Shown here one piece after another: positions 19,667-32,939 of a stretch of 64,000 nt of DNA. Position numbers and translations under genes: made by a program. Origin of the DNA: Antedon mediterranea (Eukaryota; Echinodermata; Crinoidea; Comatulida; Antedonidae); assembly GCF_964355755.1 (NCBI RefSeq), contig NC_092674.1, forward strand, positions 6,825,001 to 6,889,000, given 5' to 3'. Position 1 is the first letter of the stretch; every line of letters begins with the position of its first letter. A model generated the notes under the pieces. That model ran no database searches and was not told where the DNA came from. It was given only the letters and a program-made list of their open reading frames with translations.

Positions 19667-21941
19667 AATGGAATGACTTTTTTTATCAAAATCCATCACT
19701 GGAAAGAAATTGTTTTTGAGATATGAAAGGCAGAGCGTGTCTCCCATAATAAATGTGTATTCAAAACCATACACTTTATCAACGAACTTTGACCTATGAA
19801 GGTCGACACACTTTCTGTGCATCCAACGGCAATTCCTTTCAGAGGAAATTAGTTTTATATGCAGTACTTGATAATAATATCAAGTTTGCTTGGTAGTGGT
19901 TTGGTTTCAAACTGCAGGTCGGTTGATATGCATATACTCATTCTATATCTGTCATCATGTGTCATATTCGATTGGGAACTTTCGTTGTCAACGTAAAGAT
20001 TTTTTTAGTACTTTTTGTATTCGAATTGTAAATTTGTGCTCAACAGAAAGTCATTCGAATATAAAACGTTGACAACGAAAGCTTTTTCGTTAAGAACAAT
20101 CTCAACGCTAAAAATACTCCGTTAAAGAAGTACTCAACGGTACACTTGAATACGACAATTATTTCATTATATAAGAGCTAATTTGGTCTGATTGATGAGA
20201 ACCCCTCAACAAACATAATTTTCAAATAATAATAATTATAATATCTTTATTCAAATCTTCTAAGTGGTTACCAACTGTCACTCAGTTCGTACTGCTATCC
20301 TATGCTTATTTTTTTCGAATTGTCATCGATCGAAGATGTCTTCCGTTTCATGAAAAAGGACTATTATTAAATAATGAGTGTCATGTCATGATGAGTACTA
20401 CTGTATCTCGTCTATTATGCCCCTACAACCACCAATGTCATGGGACAAGCGAAACCTTTAAGAACCCAAAAATGTCATTCACTCATTTCTTTGAACAGCA
20501 GTATTTTGTTTTATTTTTATGTTGTGTGATTTGTGTGATATTATACAGTAGTCTGTATGCCTGAATACTTAAAAGAAATACAATGCTGTACAACAATTAG
20601 TGATTAATAAACTTGTGGTTACCACAAAATGCACTAATTTTTTAGTTTATAATGTTACGGCACAAATGACACATTAGATACATCAGTACAGAGAATGGGA
20701 CACTTATATCGGAGTCCATGCAGTGGTGTAACAGCTATGACCGCTCACTGACAAAACCCAGGTGCCCAGCGCTTAATGGGCCCCAGATCTAAGCAGCTTC
20801 AATGTAACTACCCAGCATTGGAGAGCTCCTTAGGAGTACTACACAAGAGGTCTTTCCCCCTACATTATGCCGCTGTATATCCATATATATCAAAGGTAGT
20901 GATGTCAATCAACTTATTTGTTAGCCAATACTAACCGGGTCAAATGGCCAACAATATTCGCAAGGGTTCGCTGTCGACTTGCTCCTAGTTCTGGTGGTGG
21001 AACAAGTCTTCTCGGATAAGGACTATAAACTGTAGGTCGAGTGTACGTGTGTGCACTTTAAAGAACCCAGTTCATCATTTGAGATGAGGGGGTTACCCCG
21101 GTGAACTGGTTCACAAAATAGCCCCTGTATATTACGACCTATCTGATAGGACAGTGATTCATTTACTATTTACAATCCTTGGCCACATGTGCCTAAAGAC
21201 TTAACAAACAAAATACCAGCATTAGGTAAAAAAAGACACATTTAAGTTTTAAAAATGATTTATTTGCAATGCCATAGTTTCAGGAATTGTCCCTACTTTA
21301 ATCTCACCCCACCCATCACACACATTCTTTAATAATCCTTATTGTAAAGACAATTTAAGTAAATAGTTCACTAGTAGAGCATGCTTTTTAAATTGCTACT
21401 GGCTGCGAAAAAGCATGATATCAATTAAAAACAAAGGAACTACACAAGTAGTTTCTTATTAAATTACTATAATTTTGTATATATATATAAGAATATTGCA
21501 TGTTTTTAATAATGCCTTGATGATGAAGTACATGTTCAGTAAATGTAACGTTTTAGTGGAACACTTTCTTTTGAAAGAGAGTTATTGACACTTCTGTAAA
21601 AACGATTTTTTTGGTCATTAATCTGCTGAAACAATAAGGTAAGAAATTCTCATTTTCAGTTATAAACTAGACTACTAATACCACTTTCACATCACTTGGC
21701 AAAACAAAGTTTACACATACGCCGAGGTGACGACCCAGCATTTTGGGTGTGTGCACAAACTTCAACGATTTACTAGGCAATGTAAAATAGGTATTGGATT
21801 TTTTCCCTCATTTCAATCAGTTTAAATGGTGTTAGTTGCACTGTTCATCCCAATTTTACTCCCATTGAACTTTTCTTGTGCAGGTTAGAATAAGGTAATA
21901 TATAGGCTGTATTTTTTCCTTTTAAAAACATATTTATACGA
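19667..21941. other. PPME1-RFXAP convergent intergenic region
   Basis: It holds the presumed 3' UTRs of both genes. AATAAA within TTAATAAACTTG near 20606 is a possible PPME1 polyadenylation signal, and TTTATT near 21259 one for RFXAP. A diverged, inverted family S fragment lies at about 21000-21120 (CACTTTAAAGAACCCAG, GGGGGTTACCCCGGTG). No exon is visible. Confidence 0.5.
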
Positions 21942-23116
21942 TCATACGGATTCTGTTAACTCCTTCTCTAGCGTTTCGTTGCGTAGTCTCTCTTGTTCTG
22001 CACGTAAAAAGTCCTGTACCATCGGTGATTGCATTAAAGCCTAAAGAGAAAGTATTGTATTGCTAAATATAAATATATTGAGGCTATGGTCAACTGTACA
22101 AATAACTGCAATTTATAATATTAATAATATTACTAGTGTTAGTAAAGTTTGTATTTCCTTTTTGCCAAACACATGGCTTAAGCTCTGTCTACACTATCAA
22201 ACTAGTTTGACTGAAAACTGTGATGTTCCTAAATATGGCAGTGATATACCCAAATATAGTAGTGATATGGCATCATCATGTCCATATATGGGCACAACAC
22301 ATTTTTTGATAAAGTTTGATAGTGTAGACAGAGCTTTACTTTATTACTAATTAATGTTAGTACATTACTGCAGCACTAACCATTTTCTTATCACTAATAA
22401 TCTGATCTGCAAGATACTGTTGTCGTTCAGGATAAGCTACATCAATAAGAGAATTGAGACCACTGAGTTGGGCTAACGTTTCTTCAGTGGATTCCTGTAA
22501 CAAAATAGAAACGTAAAATTAAATGCATGTTAAAATGTTATTCAGCAGATGTTCAAAGCAGTAAAAGTATTTCGAAATAAAATTAGCATTTTGATTGATC
22601 GTGTGAGTATGATCTTTTGACCTGAAAACTCCAGAGTTTGATGTTGGTACCTTTCACACCAAAACACAGGTGTGTCCAACTCTGCTGTTTTGAACTCCAG
22701 AGTTGTTTGATTTTATCTTTCATACCAAAACACCGGGGTGTCAACTCCGGAGTGTCTCTGGAGTTTTGCTTTTGGTGTGAAAGGAGTATAAGTGTTCCTA
22801 TATGTTACTATTTATTTTTTGGTCAGTGGTTTTTAATTAAGTGTTTACACGGACAAAAGGATGATGGAAAATTAATAACCTGTTCTCTCATCTTAGCTTG
22901 CGCAGCTATATGTTTACTTTTCCTTTTATATTTTTCCTTGTATCCTTTATTCCGATGGTAACGGCAAATCCACGCTCCGGATTTAAACCGGAACGCTGCT
23001 TCCTTGCATTCCCCAACCTCGCATGTTTGTTGATCACTACTGCTGGAGCTACCACTGTTTCCGGCTTTTTCTGTCTGAGTTTGTGCAGGCTCAGTTGAAC
23101 AGCTTTGCTCTGCCAT
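21942..23116 (-). CDS. RFXAP: regulatory factor X-associated protein (3 coding exons)
   Basis: Subunit of the nuclear RFX complex (with RFX5 and RFXANK), which in jawed vertebrates activates MHC class II promoters. Minus-strand exons are 23116-22880, 22494-22381 and 22040-21942, all phase 0, giving 149 residues (human about 272). The signature is C32-x4-C37...AWIC51-RYH54-RNKGYKEKYKRKSK, matching the vertebrate C..C...W-C-KHRNK-YK-KYKKKK block. The conserved C-terminal helix follows: ALMQSPMVQDFLRAEQERL. The vertebrate acidic and proline-rich N-terminal regions are absent; a Ser/Gln-rich leader of about 30 residues replaces them. An acceptor (TTTTCCACATAG) directly precedes the ATG, so an untranslated first exon lies upstream. 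An MHC role is unlikely outside jawed vertebrates. Confidence 0.88.
22178..22337. mobile_element. family A MITE copy 7 (RFXAP intron 2)
   Basis: TTAAGCTCTGTCTACACTAT and GATAGTGTAGACAGAGCTTT are clean terminal inverted repeats. This is one of the best preserved copies. Confidence 0.9.
22625..22790. repeat. inverted/tandem repeat in RFXAP intron 1
   Basis: CTCCAGAGTT, CTTTCACACCAAAACAC and the inverse TTTTGGTGTGAAAGG recur several times over 165 bases. It is probably a small mobile element. Confidence 0.55.
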
Positions 23117-24650
23117 CTATGTGGAAAAGAAGTGTATTTTATTACGTGTAGTTAGATTTTTAGCATAGTTTAGCAACAACAAAGTAAGATATTGTCAAAA
23201 AACCTCTAAAAAAAGAACAGCGGCTTTGTATAAAATACCAAATAAGTAAAATGTATTTAGATTTTAATAACCATTTCATTTGAAAATGATAATATGCCAT
23301 TTAACTACTCATGATTTGTATAAATTGTTGCTTGATTGGGTTTTTTTGGGTTTTTTTGGGGGTTTCTTGTTGAGAACCATTTTTTGTTGCCGCATTGTGT
23401 TTTTGGAAAATGAAATAATAATAATTTAAAAAAAACTACAATAACAAAGTAAGATACCCAAAAAAGGAACAGCGGCTTTGTATAAAATACCAAATAGGTA
23501 AAACAAGCAATCGTGTTAAAAGAATGTTTTAAATCACACATACTCATACCACTTTTGGCCTTGTACATTTGTGCAAAACACCTTTCGCTGATCAAGCTTT
23601 TGGTGTTGAAAAGAAATGTGTGCCTAAAAGAAATTATTCATCACAGAAGAAAGCAAACTTGCTCGAGACAACACGACAGAAATCTACAAAATTAACCACA
23701 TAATTAACCACATTTGAAGTATTATTATATTTATATCACTAAGGAGCTGTATTGTATTGAGAATTATTATTTATATTAAATTAAAATCAAATACAAGAAG
23801 TATATTGATTGTAAAAGGAAATAAACTGCTAATATTACTACTAAAATTTAATTAATATGTTTAACAAAAATGTATTTTGTATAGTTCTCCTGTCAAACTC
23901 ACTGTAAAAGAAATAACTGTGTTAAATTCTTCTCTTTGAGAGTAGTAGGCCCGGTAGTAGGCCTATGTGAAGTATCTGTCTTACCTCTACTCACTCTAAA
24001 TAGCCTACTCTAGTATTTTAGTACAGTAGTATAGACTGGGTCTCTAGCCTAGGCCTACTAACTAGACTAGAGCTTGACTTGTACACAATTTTTGACATTT
24101 ACACAATTGTGCACAAATCATAAGGCGTTTATACATACATTTTCAATAATTATATAAATAACTACAAATAAAACAATAAGTAACTAGTCTAGTTCTCACC
24201 ACTAGATACCTAAACTCTTGGAAAACATTAGTTACTACCAAATCAGCAGTGAATTTATTCTGTTTTGATTGAATCGAGGTAAAGAAAACAAAAACAACCC
24301 TGATCCTGAACCACCTGACCATATATAGTATAGTCACGTGATACAACAAGAGTTACGGTACCACGAGATTTCGTTCAATCTTGATGTCCTCTCATCAATA
24401 ACAACATATTTATTACATTTTTTTTCTATAGTAAATATTTCAGAAACCAATTTTATTTTGATATTTATATATCTGCTAAAAATGTTTATACCGGAAATTA
24501 AAAATGCAAATAGGATATATTGTTGATGACCAGTAGTGTTTCGGTTGAATGAGTTTTGGATTGTCTGCTGTTTTTTTAACAGCTGACTTAACACGCACAC
24601 ACAGCTTGAAAAGATGAGGGGCATTTAGATGGAATAATTTGATTTTGATT
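23117..24650. promoter_or_regulatory. RFXAP 5' intron and presumed promoter region
   Basis: The ATG of RFXAP is preceded by a splice acceptor, so transcription should start somewhere here on the minus strand. TAGGCCTA-like words cluster at 23945-24065. The phrase AAAAAGGAACAGCGGCTTTG, with GTATAAAATACCAAATA after it, occurs twice (about 23213 and 23463), a short direct duplication. The first exon itself is not identified. Confidence 0.4.
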
Positions 24651-27600
24651 TAAAATTGTTTCTAACCTAGAATTTGCAAAATACCACATTGTGATATTGC
24701 ACATAGCAATAACAGGTATGTATTCAGTATTTAGTTTTCAATAATATATTTACTTAATTTACTTTATTTAATGGTGTTAAAGCTAGGCTTGGTCACCAGG
24801 GATTGTTATGATTTTTGGCAGGCAAACGTGCTGGTATCTGAGCGGAAACGGACGTATATTAATTTAGCTAAGTAAGACTGGCCTAGATTAGTTGTACTGT
24901 ACGTAACGTGTTATGCAAAACAAATGTAGCTGTCATCGCGCACACAATCTTTTTTTTTATATGAAGTATGAAAACCTTTTATAGTAGGCCTAACTAGGGC
25001 CTAGCCTAATAAGTCTTTAGTTAGGTAGGCCTAGGTGTGTATTTGTTGATTTTTAAAAATAATAATTAAAAAATATAAATACTTAAAAATTTAAATTGAA
25101 TAGCTAGGCTTATTATTAAATTTTATATATTTTTCTTTCAAACAATTTATATAAGATTGCATCGTATTGATTGAATTGAATTGAATTGAATTTATTTGGA
25201 AAATCATCATAAAAAATACATACAAAGTGATAATTGGGTCTTGATTTAAAATTTAAATCTTATTTTTTTTAAATAAATATCGTTTGTTACAAATGCTCAA
25301 TAATTCGACTTTGTAGCATTCCAGGTACTATTATTAAATAGTCCAGATATTTATTATAAAATCCCAATTTTTCTTAACCAGGACATTCAATGGCAGAAGT
25401 CAAATTCAAAAATAATTAAATAAATAAAGAATTTGTGCTGTTGCTGGTTTTCATAATGTGTTTTTGTTTTTATTTGGCCTCCAATGCATTTTTTTTGTAT
25501 TGGTATTAAAATTTGAACAAATACTTCTCTCCTTGTGTTTTTAGCAGTGTAACTATTGTACAACCAATGCCAAGTAGACATTATTAAACTAAAGCCAATT
25601 GTTCAGATTGTAGTGTTTTGTGCATTTGTGTAGTGTATTGAAAAGCTGCTTATAGTACTGTACTGTAAAGTATTGTATAACAGTTACTGTAGGCAATTCA
25701 ATGAAACATGGAAATGTTGATCATTTTATGTTATACCCTTACACACACATCAACCTTGTTTGTATTTTAAACGATGTATTTTATCTGTATTTTACAAAAT
25801 TTTAATCTTTTTAACTTTGAACAAACAAAAATAATTTCAAACCATGTACTACTGTATATTTTACTGTGTTTAACGATGAATCAATGAAATGAAGAAATGA
25901 AATTTAAAAAAAATATTATTTTTTCATTTTTAAACTATGTACTGTAATATCAATGTTTTTAAATTCTGAATCTAAGTATAAATTACTTTTGTACTAATAG
26001 TAACCTTGACTTTATTTCTGTGAATTTTAGTCACCCTAAACAAATAAAAAATTCATTTTTTGATTATAAAGATTGACCTTGTTTTGTATTGAAGACCATA
26101 CCATTTGTCATGTAAAACAAGTTTTGTCAACCACAAAACATTTAAAGCGAAATAATTCAATTTTTACAAACTATCATCATAATTTCAGTACAGTAAACAC
26201 TGATTTATAATTTATATATATTGTGACTATCATTCAGAGCCAAGCACCTGAAGATTGAGTTCATACTCATGAAACAGCCTGTAGTGCAATAAAATGTTCA
26301 GTTGGTAATTTACTAGCGTCTTTATCATTTATTTATATTTGGCTCTACATTTTGTATCGAGCACTTTCGCTTTCATGATCTGCGTTAAATTTACCACGAT
26401 TTATATATATATATATGTATATATATATCAATTTGTACCCAAAACCCAAGCTTTTGTTGTGATTGTTTCCATACTGTAGTTCATTTTTCCCATTGTGATT
26501 TTTTTTTAATGATTTTGTGCCATAAAACTTTATGTTTAAATAATAATATTAGTAATAATAATTTGTGATTGTGATGCAGAACCATTTGAGTATATTCTTT
26601 TATTTATTTTTGTTATTTATTAAACTTTATCACTGCACATAACATAACATAAAGGCAGCAAAAAGAAATGGATGAACAGGTGACAAGCACCTACCCACAT
26701 CCCCCTTAAAATACACATAACATTAACAAATAGAATATGTAAATGCACAAGGTAAATATGAAAATAGCTAAAGTAAATTACTTATAAATACTATACTGAA
26801 TACAATTTGAGAAATAAAATACGGTATGACGTTAAAACTCATATATGAATATGATACAAACATGCCTACTGAACTATCGATGCCTGCAATGGGCAATCGG
26901 CAACTCATAATTTCTTTATTAAATTTTGGGTTCCACATATTTTTTTTATTTTTTAAGTATTAAAAATAGTTTACAAATATATTGTTTTACTATTTCTCTA
27001 TTTTTATACTAATTATCCAGTAGCTAAATACTGACTATATTTTTTTCTAAATGTTCTTTTTTTTTTATACATTTTAAATTATTATAATTTAATAAATAAA
27101 ACTGACACACAATCAGAAATCACAAATATTTTAAAACATGATCAAGGACTCCATACAGTATCCATCATTAAGATTAACAGAAGTTATTTTATTCAAAACT
27201 ACGAAGTAAGTCGCAAATTCGGCTCTTTATAAAACACTCCCTACAGGTTCGGTTTTGTTTGCGTGATCTTTTTACTTGCACAGATTCCTCTAGCGTTGGG
27301 CATACATGTTCGTTGATCATGCATGTGTCACACATGTGTTGTTGTGATGTGATATATATCAGCATGTTTTTTAAGAGACAAGCATTACATCACCATCGTT
27401 GCTAAAAGGTAAGAATGCCAGGATAGTGACGGCATTGACGATTAATCACTGCTCGACTTACTTTTACTCGTAACACTATTCAAATAATCCGTATTTAATT
27501 AAACTACATTCTGTATCGTATCGGCATATTGAATTAGAACTTATAAGACACTTAAGACATAAGTATGGTTTACTTGTATATTATATAAAAACTTTATTTC

Positions 27601-29340
27601 ACAAATAAAATGCATATAGCAAAAAAAAAAAAAAAACATACAATAAAAAAATAAATATATGAGTACTGTAGTATAAAAATTCTAATATAAAATGTCAGAC
27701 CAACCAGCTGACATACAATTTTTAATTGAAAAACAATTTATCAAACACAGTTTTAACAATCAATATTAGATATACTCTTTATTTACGTAACATAAAACTA
27801 TAAATAGACTTACATATCCTAGGAAAGCATCTGAATTCAGGTCTTCTGGGTATAGAGGCCAAGCATAAATGCTAATAGGCTCCTCGTGAAAAACAACTTT
27901 ATTGTATTAAATGTATCATTGTGATAATTTTTGACTAGTCTAATTTTTAATTTTAAGGCAATCATCTTTATAAACCATTTCATATCGTAATACGTGGTTA
28001 CGAGATTATTGTGAGCCTAGAGCATGCGTAGAGCAGTGAGCAAGTAATGCAGTTTTCTTGAACATTTCTTGCACTCCAAAGAGGAAGAAACTTACAAAAT
28101 ATACATAATTAGCGTGGGAAATCAACGAAGTCCATTATCTTAATTATCTCTACAAGTTTTTTAGATTAATAATCTTAAGATTCAATGTTAAGATTCAATG
28201 TTTTATGTTAACTGTAATTTATGGTGAACATTTGCCAATGACCGGAATTGTTTGTCAGTGGATGAGGTGAATTAGCAAGTTTATAAACTCAGGATAATCG
28301 ATCACATGAGTTAATATCTTGGAATGCTGAAGATTGTTATTGATTCAGATAAACCATAGTGACTTTTCACAGGTACGCGTTTTTTACGAGTCAGTCCCTG
28401 TCATCGAGTTGTGTGAGCAAAGAAAAGTGAGATTTATCCTTGGTGCAATTATAGATCATCTTCTTCTCAATATAATGTAAATATATTGGCAAGTGGATAA
28501 CCATAAGTGATAACATTCACTGTCTTCCAAGTTTTTTTTATATATTTTATACTGCATCCAACAGAGAGTAACTCGCCAATTACCGGACAGATAAACTATT
28601 TTATAATTTATCGTGCTTATAAACTAAGTCTCATTTGAGGCTTAGGGAGTGGAGTTAAAAGAGTCTTGAGTTACCACCAAGCTACAGCTCCAAGTTGGCA
28701 ACCAAGCTTTTTTTCAGAGTGAATTTGTTCTTTGTCATGAAAAACATATGAAAGGATTTGAACCCTAGTTGATCTGATGCCAGTGAATATGCTGTATAAC
28801 CATAAAGTAGCCCATTGTTGGAAGCATCCCAGTTGTATATAAATGAAGGTCATTGGTCAGTTTGTTACCAGCTTAAACTGGGATAGCGTGGTTGTGCAAA
28901 GTACAACTATAATGAATCACCGCTTTCCTGGTATAATGTGATTTCCTCTATAATTAATTTATTATTATCAATATTTGTCATGTAAATGGAAGCAACAATA
29001 ACAGGCTGTCAAGGCAAATAAACATTTTTGTTACTGCTCTACCAAGTTATAAAGAAAGAATAAATTAATTCCCCATTGAGACAAGAAACTTGTTTTCTTC
29101 TAGAGAAGACCCCAAATGATGGCTTATTGCTATGTTTTCATTTATGTACACACCTATAATTATATTATACTGTATAATGCCATTGTTGAATGAATAAATA
29201 AATGTTTTTTGAACTATTTAAATCTTTTTCCAGATACTGATAGCTCCACTAATCAACTAAAACATTCAGATGAATATCAAACCTCTTTAATTAGTTGTGT
29301 GTAATGATTACATTTTTTAAATTTATTTATTTTAAGTCTA
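24650..29340. other. AT-rich non-coding sequence
   Basis: No coding exon is supported. It contains a (TTGAA)n tract at about 25165-25195, typical of the 3' tail of non-LTR elements, an (AT)n tract at 26400-26430, an A-run at 27620, and a diverged dispersed repeat near 26640-26720. A candidate untranslated exon ends at 27408 (separate entry). Confidence 0.55.
27240..27408 (+). other. candidate untranslated first exon with consensus donor
   Basis: This is less AT-rich than its surroundings. It has a TATA-like TGATATATATCAG at about 27350 and ends GCTAAAAG|GTAAGAATG, a near-consensus donor at 27409. It could be the first exon of the + strand gene whose exon is at 59085, across an intron of about 31.7 kb. 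Only the donor is direct evidence. Confidence 0.2.
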
Positions 29341-29344
29341 ATTC

Positions 29345-29480
29345 ATGCCTAGCTTACTGTACCTGGATAAATCAAAAATAGCCCTTGCTCTCCTCGGGGA
29401 GAGCATATGATATGAAAAGTAAAAAGTTCCTTGAATCTTGAGTCCGTCCACCGTGTTAAAATGGGCACGCCATTTTTGTT
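29345..29480 (+). repeat. relic DIRS terminal repeat
   Basis: TGCCTAGCTTACTG, AATAGCCCTTGCTCTCC, GAAAAGTAAAAAGTTCCT and GTCCGTCC follow in the same order as in the left terminal repeat of the DIRS element at 41.45 kb, with many changes. It is a decayed end or solo remnant of a related element. Confidence 0.65.
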
Positions 29481-29559
29481 TTCTTTTTTTGTATTTGTAG
29501 ATATATTAATGATTTCCGTATGTCCTTTATTTGGTAATTGTCCCGGTTCCAAAAATCGA

Positions 29560-31150
29560 TTATTACAGTTATAGTTTTGGCATTAAATGTAATATTAATC
29601 CCAAAGGTTAGTCCCTAAAATATGAAAAAGATAAACAATTTATTCATAACCTTGTAAATATTAGAAACCAGATGTGTACACATAAAATTAACATAAAAAG
29701 TACTGTACTGTACATACTGAATATATGCAGGTGCATATTTCTGCTGCTTCGTACTGATAGCAATAACGGTTTCAAAGAGCTGTGAGCTAACCTGTAGATT
29801 TTACACGTGTACACCAACTTTCATCTCCTATACAAACAAATAGCGCTCTTAAGCTCTGTCTACATTATCAAACTTTAAAAATGTGATGTGCCTATATCGA
29901 TATGCAGATGATGTCATAACACTACCATATTTGGGATATCACTACCATATTTGGGCACATCACACTTTTTTGTCAAACTGGTTTGATAGTGCAGACTGCT
30001 GAGATAGACCAGTGCACCAAGGTAACTACTGAGCTTTAGAAGGGTGCACTGGTTTCATTAAGCCAGACTGGTTCTCCAGTTTGATGTCCTTGACATCCCA
30101 CACCACATTCCCTGACCACATCACATACCACATCTCATACCACATCCCTGACCATACCCACTGTACTGTAAGTACCGGACTTTATTAACCACCACCATCA
30201 TCCTACAAATACTCTCCCTGTACAACGTAATCTTGAAAACACGAATATTACTATAAGAAATAGTATCCTTTAATATTAAGATTACTGTAGACCCTCAGCT
30301 TAATGTCTTTTTTAAAGGATGAGTATACATGCATATCAATCACGTTGCTTAAGGACACAGACCAGATAACAATAACACTCGTGCTGTCCCACAATTCATG
30401 CCATCACGCTCTTTGTTGTCTATTGCCTTTCAATGCCTGAGCCGAGTTCTGTAATTACATTTTTGAAAATTGATACATTCTGATAGCAATAGCATGTAGT
30501 GTTTGTTTGCCTCAAGAATTATATTCATGTATTGAATGTCATAACTTTGCTTTACTGATTTTTTTTTTTTGGTGGAACCTATCCATTGGATGTAGATTAT
30601 TTAATGAGCAGAATTGGAATAATTGAACACATAATTAAGGAACCAGGTTGATTGTACGATTTAATAGGTATATCCAGATGACAAAAGATAGTACTGTACA
30701 TTGTAGGTTAAAGTTCAACGTTACACTTTTTAGTATCCCCCCTTATTTAAAAATCGTGTATACACCACTGCGCATCACCCACACTGCAGTACAGTACTAT
30801 AAAATCTTTTGAAATGAGGTCAATAATAATGACTTCATAATGGAAGTCTTAAAAATGTATTTATTTTATGGTTTATGTTTGTTGTTGATATTTGTAATCA
30901 GTTTATTTTTAAATATAGTTTTTAACTTTTGTTCAGTTGAGTTGTACTGTATAATCTACTGTATAGTACTGTTTAGTAATATTTACAGTAATACTGACTT
31001 CCGTAGTACAGTATTAAAAGTAATCTATAAATAACAATTACTGTACACTACTTTTATTAGTATTCCTTCCAGGTGACTTTATTGTAGAATTTAGTAATAA
31101 TATATGTCCTGTTTATATATAAATCCAAAGGCAAATTACTGAAAAAGGTG
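29560..31150. other. AT-rich non-coding sequence
   Basis: It includes the family A copy at 29850, a CACATCACATACCACATC-type low-complexity tract at 30090-30160, and many TACAGTACTGTA words. No exon seen. Confidence 0.55.
29850..29998. mobile_element. family A MITE copy 8
   Basis: AAGCTCTGTCTACATTATCA and GGTTTGATAGTGCAGACTGC mark the ends; the right end is slightly altered. Confidence 0.8.
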
Positions 31151-31285
31151 ACAATGCTGTGTTTATCAGTGGCTGGATCTCAATGAAGATACAAAAAAAA
31201 AGCGAAAAGCTAAATCAAAACGATAAAGTAAACAGCCAGAAAAGTTAGCAGAGCTTTCGGGCAACACTAGCCCTTCATCAGTGTT
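31150..31285 (-). repeat. dispersed repeat with CTGATGA...GAAA core (copy 1)
   Basis: The minus strand reads ACACTGATGAAGGGCTAGTG, TTGCCCGAAAGCTCTGCTAA, then TTTCTGGCTGTTTACTTT and GAGATCCAGCCACTGAT. The same order, diverged, is on the plus strand at about 51065-51350. It is probably part of a retroelement. Confidence 0.65.
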
Positions 31286-31839
31286 TATATATAAAATGTA
31301 TACTCTATTAGAGTATACAGTACTGTAGTATACCTCATGTACAGTAATGGTATACTATAGCAAAGAGAGCACTGTCAGTATACTGTATAGGGTCAGATAT
31401 GTCTCCTTTAAACCAAATTACTAGAACAGGAAAATATTGTGTGGATGAATTAATGTGGTACTGGTAGATACAGTTGCTTGTCCTTTGGAACGGACATGCT
31501 GTTGCATTAAATAAATATCAAATACTGTAGCTGAATATTGTGAGTTGTATTATTCATCAATTCTATTAATATGCAGTGATATTTAATATTATTATTCCTG
31601 TGTTTTAATCAAGTATTATTTTTTATCTAGATAATTTATGCTCTATTTAATTGCCAGTGTCTGTTATTATGGACAATTACTGTTATGGCAAAATCAAAAG
31701 CTTTTTTTTTGGCCTTTTGTCAAAATCTAATTTATAAAATCGAATACGGTACTGTAATGTACAGTAATTATATTGTTTTTTCAATTATTTTGACAATAAA
31801 AATATACAGTATTTACAGTATAATAATAATATTAATAGT

Positions 31840-31978
31840 TCATTCTTATATAGCGCATATAAGCAAGCTCTCAATGCGCTGAACATTATTACCCCAGTGC
31901 GGCGAGAGTTGGATTCGAACCTTGGTCTAACGATCAGTAGTCGAACGTCCAACACACAGCGCCACACGCCCTCACAGT
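31840..31978 (-). repeat. tRNA-derived SINE fragment
   Basis: On the minus strand TGAGGGCGTGTGGCGCTGTG (A-box side) and ACCAAGGTTCGAATCCAAC (B box) are spaced as in a tRNA. They continue into a body ending ATGCGCTATATAAGAA-like sequence. It is probably a SINE. Confidence 0.6.
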
Positions 31979-32029
31979 ATAATATAACTGTTCTTTTGGT
32001 GCTTTCTTTTTTTAAATAGGTTGATGTGT

Positions 32030-32345
32030 GCACTGTAATTTAGTGTCTCGGTGTTCTAACCATTCTGTGTAGCCTGATAGTACAAGTGTTTTCTGTTAAA
32101 TAGATGTGCATTTTAGTACAGTGTATCTCGGTGCTCTAACCATTCTTTGTAGCCTGATATTACAAGTGTTTTCTGTTAAATAGATGTGCATTTTAGTACA
32201 GTATCTTGGGTGCCCGTATCTTTGTGCTCTAATCTTTCTACTGTATCTTGGTGTTCTACCCATTCTGTGTAGCCTGACAGGCACTGTAATATAGTATCTC
32301 GGTGTTCTAACCACTCTGTGTAGCCTGACACAGTACAAGTGTTTT
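32030..32345. repeat. tandem repeat, about 92-bp unit
   Basis: Three full or partial copies of a unit containing CTCGGTGTTCTAACCATTCT, GTGTAGCCTGATA and ACAAGTGTTTTCTG. Confidence 0.8.
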
Positions 32346-32706
32346 CTGTATAAAAAGAAAGTAATTAATTTGCTATTGACATTCTCATTCCCATGTGTCA
32401 ATTGTCAAGTAAATCAAGGATTATTGATTGTATTAATAAATTGAGAGTTTACAAGATTATTGTGTGTGTGTGTCTATAAAGCATGTGGATCTGTGCATCA
32501 CTATTGAAATCTGGGATATGCAAACAAAATAATGATATGCAACAATAGCAATTTAATTCTAGTTCATGTGTTTGCTGCATAAAAATACCTGTAACCGGGT
32601 AAAAACCATCTGAATAAATTACCCCCAATTTCTTGGCAGCAGAAGATGACCAATTTTCAGTAATCAGTTATAACTGAAATAACAGTTAAAAAAGCTAATC
32701 AATTCA

Positions 32707-32935
32707 GTGTTAGACTGGTTATCACTGTGCAACTTTTGGCGGCAACGCAAAATAATGTTAAAAACACCAAATTGGTTCGGTATTAGGACGCCATTTAACC
32801 GGTTATCACTGTGCAACTATTGTCAGCAATGCAAAATAACGGTTAAAAACACCCAATTGATTCGGTGTAAAACGCCATTTAACCGGTATTAATGCAACTT
32901 TTGGCTGCAACCCAAAATAACAGTTATTTGATTGA
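32707..32935. repeat. tandem repeat, about 104-bp unit
   Basis: About 2.3 copies of a unit containing GGTTATCACTGTGCAACT, AACGCAAAATAA and CGCCATTTAACCGG. Confidence 0.8.
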
Positions 32936-32939
32936 CAGT

